DNA of 64,000 nt from positions 1,550,001-1,614,000 of the forward strand of contig NZ_CP134223.1 of the NCBI RefSeq assembly GCF_031599675.1, in the 5' to 3' direction. The translations under genes were made by a program, and so were the position numbers. The first letter of the stretch is position 1; each line of letters opens with the position of its first letter. Origin of the DNA: Paenibacillus pedocola. Its GTDB lineage: Bacteria; Bacillota; Bacilli; Paenibacillales; Paenibacillaceae. This document shows positions 46,853 through 55,610 of the stretch, piece by piece. The notes beneath the pieces are model-generated. The model saw only the letters and a list, made by a program, of their open reading frames with translations, was not told the origin of the DNA and ran no database searches.

Positions 46853-47950
46853 GTGAGCAAAAAATTGAGATTCGGATTTATCGGCTGTGGCGGTATCGCC
46901 AATCAGAAGCATTTCCCGGCACTTGCCGCTCTTAGTGAAGAAGCAGAGCTGGTGGCCTTCTGCGATATCGTGGAAGAGCGTGCGGCTAAGGCAGCCAAGC
47001 AATACGGGATTGAAAATGCAAGCGTATACACAGATTACAAAGAACTGCTGAAGGATGAAACGCTGGATGTCGTGCATGTCCTGACTCCCAACGTGTCCCA
47101 CTCCTACATCACGGTTGATGCGCTGGAGGCCGGCAAGCATGTACTGTGCGAAAAGCCGATGGCCATTAGCACCGAGGAAGCACAGAAAATGCTGGATGCC
47201 GCCAAGCGTACCGGCAAAAAGCTAACAATCGGCTACCAGAACCGTTGCCGCGTTGATTCACTGGCTCTGCATGAAGCCTGCGAGAATGATGAGCTTGGTG
47301 AAATTTATTTTGCCAAAGCGCATGCTGTACGTCGTAAAGCCGTTCCGACCTGGGGTGTATTCCCGGACAAATCGAAACAGGGCGGCGGCCCGCTGATTGA
47401 TATCGGTACCCATGCACTGGATCTGACTCTGTGGAACATGAATAACTATAAACCAAAAATGGTTGTCGGCTCGACTTACCAGAAGCTGAGCAACAACCCG
47501 ATGGGCAATATGTTCGGACCTTGGGACCCTGAGACATTTGAAGTGGAAGACTCCGCCTTCGGCTTCATCAAGATGGAGAATGGTGCAACGATTTATCTTG
47601 AAGCAGCCTGGGCGCTCAACGTACTGGACGGTAAGGAAGCCCAGGTTACGCTGTGCGGAACCAAAGCGGGTGCGGAAATGCGCGGTAAAGCATTCCTGGA
47701 TGAAGGTTATGTGGTGTTCAACACTGCACAGCACGGTCAACTGGTTGAAACCGGCCCGTCTGACGGCGGCGGTGTAGCGTACTTCAGCGGAGAGAGCCGC
47801 AGAGCGAACGATGTGGAAGCACGGATGTGGCTGGATGCGCTGCTCAATGATAAAGAGCCGCTGGTTAAACCGGAGCAGGCACTGGTTGTAACGCAAATTC
47901 TTGAAGCGATCTACAAATCGGCAGAAACAGGCGAGCCGGTATTCATCTAA
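46853..47950 (+). CDS. Gfo/Idh/MocA family oxidoreductase, second of two
   Basis: This 365-residue enzyme has FGFIGCGGIANQKHFPAL, CEKPMAIS and GGGPLIDIGTHALDLTLWNM. It starts with GTG after AGGAGGAAAC. It is the first gene of the longest unit in the cluster (oxidoreductase, isomerase, AraC-GH39, then the deglycosidase pair). It may oxidise the glycoside at C3 or reduce the released 3-keto-sugar; sequence alone cannot decide which of the two oxidoreductases does which. Confidence 0.9.
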   Translation: MSKKLRFGFIGCGGIANQKHFPALAALSEEAELVAFCDIVEERAAKAAKQYGIENASVYTDYKELLKDETLDVVHVLTPNVSHSYITVDALEAGKHVLCEKPMAISTEEAQKMLDAAKRTGKKLTIGYQNRCRVDSLALHEACENDELGEIYFAKAHAVRRKAVPTWGVFPDKSKQGGGPLIDIGTHALDLTLWNMNNYKPKMVVGSTYQKLSNNPMGNMFGPWDPETFEVEDSAFGFIKMENGATIYLEAAWALNVLDGKEAQVTLCGTKAGAEMRGKAFLDEGYVVFNTAQHGQLVETGPSDGGGVAYFSGESRRANDVEARMWLDALLNDKEPLVKPEQALVVTQILEAIYKSAETGEPVFI

Positions 47951-47966
47951 AGAAGGTGTGGTAACA

Positions 47967-48935
47967 ATGAAACTTGGAGTATTCTCCGTATTGCTGCAGC
48001 AGCGACCGCTGGAGGAGGCGCTCGATATTATCGCTTCCAAAGGACTGGATGCTGTTGAGCTGGGAACCGGCGGTTATCCCGGCAATCATCATTGCAAGCC
48101 CGATGAGCTGCTGGCTGATGCCGGCAAGCTGAAGGCCTTCAAGCAGCAGTTTGAATCCAGAGGGCTAAGCATCAGCGCACTGAGCTGCCACGGCAACCCG
48201 CTGCATCCGCAGAAGGCATTGGCCCGTCAATATCATGAGGAGTTCATGAAGACCCTCGACCTTGCCGAGCGTCTGGAGGTTCCGGTTGTAGTCGGCTTCT
48301 CCGGCTGTCCCGGTGACTCCGAAGATGCGAAGTATCCCAACTGGCCGGTTGCACCGTGGCCGAACGAATACGGCGAGCTACTGGCCTGGCAATGGGAGCA
48401 GAAGGTGATTCCTTACTGGAAGGAAACCGGCCGCTGCGCACAGGACAAAGGGCTGAAGATTGCACTGGAAATGCATGGCGGCTTCTCCGTCCATACACCG
48501 GCTACACTGCTGAAGCTGCGCGACGCAGCGGGCGAAGCCATCGGGGCCAACCTTGATCCAAGTCACATGTGGTGGCAGGGCATTGATCCGCTGCAGGCGG
48601 TTCAGATTCTCGGCCGGGCCGGCGCCCTGCATTACTTCCATGCCAAGGATACCGTAATTGATCCAGTCAACGTCAACCGTTACGGGGTTACGGATATGCA
48701 GCCGTACACGGCACTGCTGGACCGGGCCTGGAATTTCCGCTCTGTCGGCTATGGCCATGACAGCAAAACCTGGGCGGATCTGATCAGCACACTGCGGCTG
48801 GTCGGTTATGATTATGTCATCAGCATTGAACATGAGGATGGACTGATGTCGGTAGGAGAGGGCTTCTCCAAAGCGGTGGATACACTGAAGCCGCTGCTCA
48901 TCCGTGAGCCGGCAGCAGAGATGTGGTGGGTCTGA
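47967..48935 (+). CDS. Sugar phosphate isomerase/epimerase family TIM barrel (322 residues)
   Basis: This barrel shows the full ligand set: ALEMHGGF (Glu), NLDPSHMWW (Asp), YFHAKDT (His) and ISIEHEDG (Glu). The N-terminus KLGVFSVLLQQRPLEEALD and the segment VVGFSGCPGD are typical of the subgroup found beside Gfo/Idh/MocA enzymes. ATG 47967 follows AGAAGGTG; an earlier in-frame opening lies inside the previous gene. It probably acts on keto- or hexose intermediates of the cluster. Confidence 0.87.
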   Translation: MKLGVFSVLLQQRPLEEALDIIASKGLDAVELGTGGYPGNHHCKPDELLADAGKLKAFKQQFESRGLSISALSCHGNPLHPQKALARQYHEEFMKTLDLAERLEVPVVVGFSGCPGDSEDAKYPNWPVAPWPNEYGELLAWQWEQKVIPYWKETGRCAQDKGLKIALEMHGGFSVHTPATLLKLRDAAGEAIGANLDPSHMWWQGIDPLQAVQILGRAGALHYFHAKDTVIDPVNVNRYGVTDMQPYTALLDRAWNFRSVGYGHDSKTWADLISTLRLVGYDYVISIEHEDGLMSVGEGFSKAVDTLKPLLIREPAAEMWWV

Positions 48936-48967
48936 TCTACAGATAACAATGGGAAAGGAGCTGTGCA

Positions 48968-51469
48968 ATGGAGAAGTCCGGGCATCCTATACTACGGATT
49001 ATACCCCGCTTGTCATTACAAACGTCGATTATTACCGAACGGGATTCCGGCTCCGTTGCCAGTCCCGATATCCTGATTGTCTATGTGCTGCGGGGCAACC
49101 TGACGGTGCAGCAGCAGGAACGGAAGCTTATGCTCGGGCCGCATGAGTTCATCCTGTTTAATCCGCTTGAGGAGCATAAGCTGAATGCCGGTAAGGATGT
49201 TCTGGCTGCCCGGTTCAGGGTTCCCCAGGAGCTGCTTACATTCTTCGGCGGCCAGGAGGAGACAAGGTTTTTCTGCTGCTCCGTGCGGGAGCGCAAGGAA
49301 AGCGACGATGAGCTGCGGAGCATGTTTACGGAAATTCTACAGGGGCGCATACGGAATAAAACAATGCATCCTGTAGTGGAGATTAAACTGACCTTTGAGC
49401 TGCTTCATCTGCTGCTAAGCCATTACACCGTTAAAACGGCAGCAGTCGGCTCCATGCTTACGCCTAACAAGCCGAATCAGCGGCTGATGGAGATTTGCTC
49501 CTATATGCAGGCGAACTACCGGCAGCCGCTGACTCTGAATGAAGTGGCCGAACAGCATTATGTTTCCGTGCCCTATCTCTCCAAATCCTTCAAGAAAGAG
49601 ACAGGCATGACGTTCTCGGAATACCTGAATCAGATCCGTCTGGATCATGCGATGGCCCATCTGCTGTATACAGATCAGCCGATTACACGGATTGCGCTGG
49701 ACAGCGGCTTCCCGAGTCTGACCGCGTTTAACCGGGTGTTCCGGGAAGCGTATCAGCTGACGCCTTCCCAGTACCGGAAGGCGGCGCTGGAATCCGGTCT
49801 AGCACGAACAAGTGAAGAGGAAGGGTCAGTGCTTGCTGAAAAGGCTGATCTGAGAGAGCTGGAAGCGCTAATCAACAATCACTCTTTGCCCGATGCCTCC
49901 ATCGTGACGGTTCAGGCTGTGCCGGAACAGGCGGCCAGCTATAAAAGAGTCTGGAAGGAAATCATCAACATCGGCTACGCCCGCGATCTGCTGAATTCCG
50001 ATCTGCAGGAGCAGCTGCCGCTGATCCGCACCGATCTGGGTTTCACCTATGCCCGGGTGTGGGGAATCTTCAGCGATGAGATGATGATCGAGGACCCGTC
50101 GGACCCGGATAACGGCTATAACTTTAGCAATATCGATAAGCTGATTGATATTCTGATCCGCCACAATTTGCGGCCGTACCTTGAGCTCGGCGACAAGCCG
50201 AAGCTGATCCAGAAGAATGCCGCCCAGAAGATGGGAAAGGCTCCTGCGGTACACCGGCAGAGAGGGGCGGAGGAATGGAAAAGGCTGATCCGATCCTTTC
50301 TCATTCACTGCATCAACCGCTACGGCAGCGAAGAAGTGGAAAGCTGGTATTTCGAGCTGTGGCATTCCAGCAAGCATGCGTTTCTGTTTGAGGGGGTGGA
50401 CGATCTGGTCAGTACCGCTTACCAGCCGGGTGAAATGGAGCAGTGGTTCAATGATTATTTTGTCCGGTTTGATCTGACCTGGAGGGAATTGAAGGAGCTG
50501 CTGCCTGCGGCAAGGCTTGGGGGCTGCGGATTAAGCATGGATCTGGAAGGGCGCTTTCTGCCGCTTCTGTTGGACAGGTGGAGCCGCAGGGAGATCGTTC
50601 CGGATTTCCTGTCTGTCTATCTCTATCCGTATGAATTCATTACGCCTGCTGACGGGAGCGCCCCGGTGTTTGCACATTCAGCCGATGAGCATTGGATCCT
50701 TCATACGATTCAGGCGGTCAGACAGTCACTGGCCGATCATGGCCTTACGCATTTACCGCTGCATGTGTCGGAATGGAACTTCAGTATTTCGAACAGGGAC
50801 CCGCTGAATGACAGCATCTTCAAAGCCTCATATATTCTCAAAAATATGACGGAGTCGCTCGGTGAACAGGTGCTGATGGGCTACTGGCTCTACTCTGACA
50901 TTTTCAGCGAGTTCAGGGACTCCCGGCGTTTGCTGCACGGGGGAGCAGGGCTGATCTCCAAAAACGGGATCAAAAAGCCTGCTTACTATGCATTCGCTTT
51001 CCTGAACCGGATGGGCAAGCAGCTGATCGGCCGGGGCCGGGATTACATGCTGACCAAACGCAGCGGTGACCGCTACCAGCTCCTGTGCTTTCATTACCGG
51101 CATTCCGAGCTGAGCGGTTACGGGGAGTCAGAGCCTGTGTCTGTGCCGGATGAGCTTCAGGAGCCAGGAACCACCGGATCTAAGCCGCTGGAGCGTAAAT
51201 TCCGTCTGGAGGGTCTGAAGGACGGCAGCTACCGGCTGAAGCGTTCCTCTGTCAGCAGCGAGCGGGGCAGCATTCTTAAAGAGTGGAAAAAATTCGGCGC
51301 TGTCCACGATATCCGACCCGATGAAATTATGTTCCTGAAGCAGATCTGTGTGCCGGACATTTCCGTAGAGCATGTGGAGGTGAGAGGCGGAAGAATGGAG
51401 ATCAGCAGCTCACTACGCGCTCACGAAATGTGCCTGATCGAGCTGGAGCTGAGAATGGATACGTTATAA
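48968..51469 (+). CDS. AraC-type regulator fused to a GH39-like domain
   Basis: This 833-residue protein has a cupin-like segment (about 20-90), an AraC double HTH (about 170-275: LTLNEVAEQHYVSVPYLSKSF...ITRIALDSGFPSLTAFNRVF) and a GH39 beta-xylosidase-like barrel from about 310 (TYARVWGIFSD; YFELWHSSKHA; VSEWNFSISNR). At the acid/base position GH39 enzymes have WNEP; here it is WHSS (residues 465-468), so that Glu is absent, while the nucleophile-position Glu602 remains. The fused barrel is therefore likely a sugar sensor rather than an enzyme. No signal peptide. It may activate the cluster alongside the TetR protein. Confidence 0.88.
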   Translation: MEKSGHPILRIIPRLSLQTSIITERDSGSVASPDILIVYVLRGNLTVQQQERKLMLGPHEFILFNPLEEHKLNAGKDVLAARFRVPQELLTFFGGQEETRFFCCSVRERKESDDELRSMFTEILQGRIRNKTMHPVVEIKLTFELLHLLLSHYTVKTAAVGSMLTPNKPNQRLMEICSYMQANYRQPLTLNEVAEQHYVSVPYLSKSFKKETGMTFSEYLNQIRLDHAMAHLLYTDQPITRIALDSGFPSLTAFNRVFREAYQLTPSQYRKAALESGLARTSEEEGSVLAEKADLRELEALINNHSLPDASIVTVQAVPEQAASYKRVWKEIINIGYARDLLNSDLQEQLPLIRTDLGFTYARVWGIFSDEMMIEDPSDPDNGYNFSNIDKLIDILIRHNLRPYLELGDKPKLIQKNAAQKMGKAPAVHRQRGAEEWKRLIRSFLIHCINRYGSEEVESWYFELWHSSKHAFLFEGVDDLVSTAYQPGEMEQWFNDYFVRFDLTWRELKELLPAARLGGCGLSMDLEGRFLPLLLDRWSRREIVPDFLSVYLYPYEFITPADGSAPVFAHSADEHWILHTIQAVRQSLADHGLTHLPLHVSEWNFSISNRDPLNDSIFKASYILKNMTESLGEQVLMGYWLYSDIFSEFRDSRRLLHGGAGLISKNGIKKPAYYAFAFLNRMGKQLIGRGRDYMLTKRSGDRYQLLCFHYRHSELSGYGESEPVSVPDELQEPGTTGSKPLERKFRLEGLKDGSYRLKRSSVSSERGSILKEWKKFGAVHDIRPDEIMFLKQICVPDISVEHVEVRGGRMEISSSLRAHEMCLIELELRMDTL

Positions 51470-51502
51470 CACAAATTATTATTAAAGAAACGAGGGGTAA
51501 AC

Positions 51503-52489
51503 ATGTCCAGTATTAAACGGGCAGTAAGCTTGTACAGCTACCAGGATGAATATGTGCGCGGCAAATTGTCGCTGGAAGGGTGTCTGCAGGAGCTTGCGGA
51601 GATTGGTGTGGAAGGGGTGGAGGTCATCACGGACCAGATGTTCCACAACACGCCGGAAACCGACGATGCGAGCATCAAAAACTGGAAACGGATAGTTAAG
51701 GAAACGGGAATCGTTCCGGTCTGCAACGATATTTTTATCAATACGAACCTGTATCATAACCGCATGCTGACCAAGAAAGAAAACCTGGATTTCCTGAAAA
51801 AAGAGCTGGTCCAGGCTCACAATCTTGGCTTCCCGATGGTCCGTCTTGTTTCCGCCACACCGGCCGACATTATTGAGGAGGCCCTGCCGCTTGCGGAAGA
51901 GCTGAATGTCATCATGGCGCTTGAAGTGCATGCCGGAATGGCTTTTGACAATGCAATGACCAAGAAATTTACCGACATCATGTTCAAGCTGAATTCGCCT
52001 TATCTGGGTCTGGTCGTGGATACAGGGATTTTCTGCCGCAGACATCCGCGCGTATCCACAGCCTTTTTCCTCGATCAGGGCTTGAATCCTGAGATTGTAA
52101 AATATATCGACGACATCTTTGCCAGCGGGGATGATCCTCTGGAACTATCCCATAACAAGCTGCCGGAAGATTTGGAAAAAATGGTCCGTTCCCGGATCGA
52201 CAGAGAATATATTATCTTCGCGGGCGGATATGAGAACAAGGATTTCTCCGTTCTGGACCCTTATATGCCGTATGTGAAGCATTTCCACGGCAAGTTCTGG
52301 GAGATGACTGAAGAAGGCACAGAATACTCCATTCCTTATAAGGAACTTATTGAATATCTCAAGGAAAAAGGCTACGAGGGTTATATTGCCAGTGAATATG
52401 AAGGCGGCCGGTTTGCCCTTCCGGGAACCGAGATTGATGCTGTGACTCAAGTAAGATTGCAGCAAGATATGCTGCGTTCCTATATCTAA
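51503..52489 (+). CDS. C-glycoside deglycosidase alpha-subunit-like TIM barrel
   Basis: This 328-residue protein starts SIKRAVSLYSYQDEYVRGKL, the opening I associate with the alpha subunits of C-glycoside deglycosidases (CarB/DgpC type). Probable Mn ligands are Glu141 (ALEVHAG), Asp173 (LVVDTGIF), His260/262 (KHFHGKF) and Glu298/300 (IASEYEGG). These enzymes cleave 3-keto C-glucosides (and some O-glycosides) by proton abstraction and elimination, not hydrolysis. The gene 19 bases downstream encodes the matching small subunit, which is the strongest support. The natural aglycone is unknown. Confidence 0.82.
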   Translation: MSSIKRAVSLYSYQDEYVRGKLSLEGCLQELAEIGVEGVEVITDQMFHNTPETDDASIKNWKRIVKETGIVPVCNDIFINTNLYHNRMLTKKENLDFLKKELVQAHNLGFPMVRLVSATPADIIEEALPLAEELNVIMALEVHAGMAFDNAMTKKFTDIMFKLNSPYLGLVVDTGIFCRRHPRVSTAFFLDQGLNPEIVKYIDDIFASGDDPLELSHNKLPEDLEKMVRSRIDREYIIFAGGYENKDFSVLDPYMPYVKHFHGKFWEMTEEGTEYSIPYKELIEYLKEKGYEGYIASEYEGGRFALPGTEIDAVTQVRLQQDMLRSYI

Positions 52490-52508
52490 GCAGAGGAGAG
52501 AAGAGTAC

Positions 52509-52901
52509 ATGTTCGATAACTATGTCTTAACAGATAACAGCCTTGAGAATGTCAAAAAAGACGGGGAAATCACCGGCTACAAAATGCGTACGCGCATTAC
52601 CTACTACCGCGGCATTCCGCTTTCCATGGTCCATGATATCCAGGTTGAGGTGGACGGCCAAGAGGTTCCGCGTGAGAGCATCCGTTTTTCACCGGACGGG
52701 GAGATTTATTTTACACTTGAAGAAATGAAGACCGTAACCAGCTACAAATGGGAATACGGACAAGAAGGTATTGTGTATGTCGAGCAGGCAGGCGGACTTC
52801 CGGCAGGAGAGCATACAATCAAATTGACACAAGTATCACGTGTCGCCTATATACCGGTGCCGTTCTCCGGGTCACAGACTAAAACCCTTACTGTTATTTA
52901 A
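52509..52901 (+). CDS. C-glycoside deglycosidase beta-subunit-like protein (DUF6379 type)
   Basis: This 130-residue beta-rich protein has the pattern of the deglycosidase beta subunits: LTDNSLENVKKDGEITGYKM, YYRGIPLSMVHDIQVEVDGQ, GGLPAGEHTIKLTQVSR, and the ending YIPVPFSGSQTKTLTV. In known complexes it binds the alpha barrel and shapes the substrate pocket. The ribosome site is AGAGGAGAGAAG. It is the last gene of block 4, followed by a short hairpin and the sigK copy E. Confidence 0.82.
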   Translation: MFDNYVLTDNSLENVKKDGEITGYKMRTRITYYRGIPLSMVHDIQVEVDGQEVPRESIRFSPDGEIYFTLEEMKTVTSYKWEYGQEGIVYVEQAGGLPAGEHTIKLTQVSRVAYIPVPFSGSQTKTLTVI

Positions 52902-52934
52902 TGATTCCTTAAGTGGATAAAGGAAGAGTAAGGG

Positions 52935-52958
52935 CCGCTTTTATCGAAAAGCCGTTTT
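52935..52958 (+). terminator. Terminator of the deglycosidase unit
   Basis: CCGCTTTT / AAAAGCCG with loop ATCG (one mismatch), followed by TTTT; it runs directly into the sigK fragment. Confidence 0.55.
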
Positions 52959-53405
52959 GGGCTTAGCAAAGCCATCGAGAGCTACCGCCCGAACAAAGGC
53001 ACGAAGCTAGCGACCTTTGCTGCCCGTTGTATTGAAAACGAAATTCTGATGCATTTGAGATCGCTTAAAAAGACTAAAAAGGACGTATCCCTGCATGATC
53101 CTATAGGAACAGACAAGGAAGGTAATGAGAATACGCTGATCGTTATCCTCGGCTCCGACTCAGATGATATTGTTAAGGAAGTGGATCTGAAGATCGAGAA
53201 GAGTAAGATTTAACGCAATCTCGATATTCTCGATGAACGTGAGAAAGAGGTGGTCGTCGGCCGCTTCGGCTTGGATACCGGCGAGGAAGAGCGGACGCAG
53301 CGGGAGATTGCAAAGGAGCTAGGGATTTCGCGGAGTTATGTGTCGCGGATAGAGAAGAGGGCGTTCATGAAGCTTTATCATGAGTTTTATAAGGCGAAGC
53401 GGTGA
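52959..53405 (+). pseudogene. sigK: sigK 3' fragment, copy E, with a stop codon
   Basis: Homology starts around GL(S)[20 protein letters not shown] and continues to the sigK stop. A TAA replaces the Tyr codon in KIYRNL (near 53212), so it cannot yield region 4 from this frame. After the stop, GAAATTACAACGTAATGTA resembles the sequence after intact sigK (GATAATTACAATGTAGTAT), which would fit copy E being the original chromosomal 3' end pushed away from its gene. Confidence 0.9.
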
Positions 53406-53445
53406 GCTTGAAATTACAACGTAATGTACATTAGCATACTTGATA

Positions 53446-53488
53446 AAGGGCTGTCCCTCAAGGTATTCAACCTTGTGAGACAGCCCTT
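53446..53488. terminator. Hairpin between sigK copy E and GH42
   Basis: AAAGGGCTGTC pairs with GACAGCCCTT, with an inner CAAGGT-ATTCA-ACCTTG hairpin. T tracts are poor on both strands, but the position after the GH42 stop fits a terminator. Confidence 0.55.
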
Positions 53489-53511
53489 CGCAAAGATACA
53501 AGCCGCTGATT

Positions 53512-55497
53512 CTATAAAGTAAGAATATCTACTCCCAGAGCTGGCAATATCATCTTCTGCTCCGATCTCTTGCTCGTCAACAAGCTGCGATAGGGAGCGT
53601 CAAGCGTCACCTCCCGTTGCTCATTCGTCAAATTGATCAGGAACAGGAAGCTTTCCTCACCCTTCGTGCGAATCGACAGTTCGACACCTTCTGGGAGCTG
53701 GAGCTTGGGTGCCAGGTCCTTTTCCTTCACTATTCCTTCAAACAGCTGATAGAAATACGATGGCTCCGGCCAAGTGCCGAGATAATACACTTCACCTTCA
53801 CCAAACTTATTAACGGTAACTGCCGGCACACCCTCGTAAAAGTCGTTGTCATACCAGGCAATCGGTGCTGCTCCCCGCAGTTCCAGCAGATCGCTCCATT
53901 GCTTCGCAGCAAATGTCTGGCCCTCCGCGTTCCGAATCCAATGCTCGCTGTTGCCAATTGCATCATACTCACTAACGACAACCCCCGCCGCTTCCGCCAG
54001 CAGTCCCGGCAGAGGCAGCATCTCACATACATTCCGCATGTTCTTCACACCTGTACGATTAGTGAGGACAACCGTGCCGCCCTTGGCCGCGAATCGCTCC
54101 AGCCGCTGTGCTGCTTCTTCATTTAACAGAAAGAGGGAAGGGACAATGATCAGCTTGTAGCCATCGAGCTCCTCGGTCCAGTTGATAACGTCCGTACCTA
54201 CGCCCATTTTCAGAAATGCATTATGCATAGAGGACAAGTTGTCTATATAGTGCATTCCCCCCTCTGCTTGGGGTTGAAGGGAAAGCGCCGTATGTTGATC
54301 ATGTGAATGCAAAATCGCAACCAGGTTAACGATTGTCGAACCGTCCAGCAGTTCTCCTAGCTGGTTCACCTCGCTAGTAAGCTCCGCGAACTCCCTGAAC
54401 CTGCGTCCAGGAACGTTGCTGTGGTCGATAAGTCCATGCCAGAACTGTTCGGCTCCGGCAGCAGCACTCCGCCAGCGGAAATGGACGACCATGTCGGCAC
54501 CGCGGGCGATTGTCTGCCAGGAACGGGCCCGGATCAATCCGGGATAAGGAGTACGCTGGATAGGCATCCAGGCTCCCTGCGCTCCGCTCAGCTGCTCCAT
54601 TACCCAGAAATTGCGGCGCTTGATGCCTCGAACCAAGTCCAGTGTCAACGCTCCGTTCCTCGGGAACCGGTCGCCATAATCGCGATACAGCTCATTCGGA
54701 TAATAATCGACAGAGACGAAGTCCAGCTCTTTGTAGAGATCGTAATAGTCCAGGCTATTCGGGTATTGCCACATGTTATGCGTCACGAATTGGCCCGGAC
54801 AGTTGCTGCGCAGAATATCAAGCTGCCATCCCAGCAGATAGCCTACACTGTCCGAGCAGAAGCGCTTGTACTCCAGAAGATAGGAAGGATTCATCGGTTT
54901 ACTGGTACCGAGCGGTGTCGTTACCTCGGACCAGCTGCTGTACTCCCCGCTCCAGACGACCGTGCCCCACTCCCGGTTCAACTCTTCCAGACTGGAATAA
55001 CGCTTCTGTAGCCAAGCAACAAATGCACGATTGCACGTATCACAATGGCATTCCTGGTAGTGCATCTCGTTATCGATTTGCCAGCCAATGACGGCGGGAT
55101 GCTTCGCATAGCGCTGTGACATCGCTTCCATAAATTTGGATCCCAGCATTCTTAAGGAATAACTGTTGTTGCAACGATGTCCGCGCACACCCGGCCGGAT
55201 GATTTGACGTTGCTCATCCATTGGAAGCACATCCGGATAACGGGTTGTCATCCAGTTTGGCGGGGTATTGGTAGGTGTGCATAACACGATCGCCATATTG
55301 CGTGTGGCAAATACTTCTATAGCCGCATCCAACCATTCAAACCGATAATCACCCTCGGTCGGTTCCATTCTGCTCCAGGCGAACTCCGCCATTCGCACAA
55401 CAGCAACACCTGTCTCTTGCATAAGCGCTGCATCCTTCTCCCATTGCTCGGCAGTCCATTGCTCTGGATAATAATCAATTCCGATCTTAATCGTCAT
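53512..55497 (-). CDS. Beta-galactosidase, GH42
   Basis: This 661-residue enzyme begins IKIGIDYYPEQWTAEQWEKD, the GH42 opening. The acid/base is Glu144 (QIDNEMHYQ) and the nucleophile Glu301 (VMEQLSGAQG). Cys109, Cys150, Cys152 and Cys155 (CHCDTC) match the zinc cluster of the family. It hydrolyses beta-galactosides or galactan/arabino-oligosaccharides in the cytoplasm (no signal peptide). The ribosome site is AAAGGAG on the minus strand. It is divergent from an AraC regulator that probably activates it. Confidence 0.94.
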   Translation of the reverse strand: MTIKIGIDYYPEQWTAEQWEKDAALMQETGVAVVRMAEFAWSRMEPTEGDYRFEWLDAAIEVFATRNMAIVLCTPTNTPPNWMTTRYPDVLPMDEQRQIIRPGVRGHRCNNSYSLRMLGSKFMEAMSQRYAKHPAVIGWQIDNEMHYQECHCDTCNRAFVAWLQKRYSSLEELNREWGTVVWSGEYSSWSEVTTPLGTSKPMNPSYLLEYKRFCSDSVGYLLGWQLDILRSNCPGQFVTHNMWQYPNSLDYYDLYKELDFVSVDYYPNELYRDYGDRFPRNGALTLDLVRGIKRRNFWVMEQLSGAQGAWMPIQRTPYPGLIRARSWQTIARGADMVVHFRWRSAAAGAEQFWHGLIDHSNVPGRRFREFAELTSEVNQLGELLDGSTIVNLVAILHSHDQHTALSLQPQAEGGMHYIDNLSSMHNAFLKMGVGTDVINWTEELDGYKLIIVPSLFLLNEEAAQRLERFAAKGGTVVLTNRTGVKNMRNVCEMLPLPGLLAEAAGVVVSEYDAIGNSEHWIRNAEGQTFAAKQWSDLLELRGAAPIAWYDNDFYEGVPAVTVNKFGEGEVYYLGTWPEPSYFYQLFEGIVKEKDLAPKLQLPEGVELSIRTKGEESFLFLINLTNEQREVTLDAPYRSLLTSKRSEQKMILPALGVDILTL

Positions 55498-55610
55498 CCT
55501 TAATCTCCTTTGCTCATCAATATATTGCGATTATATGCTATATTAATTGGAGTGAATATCCTAAATATTTAATACGATATAACAATATTAAGATAGCAGG
55601 AGTTGGTCGC

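Noticed and set aside
19159-53405. A single skin-type prophage interrupting sigK
   Set aside because: The sigK gene at 19159 is complete and uninterrupted, and no phage structural genes or intact recombinase are present between the fragments.
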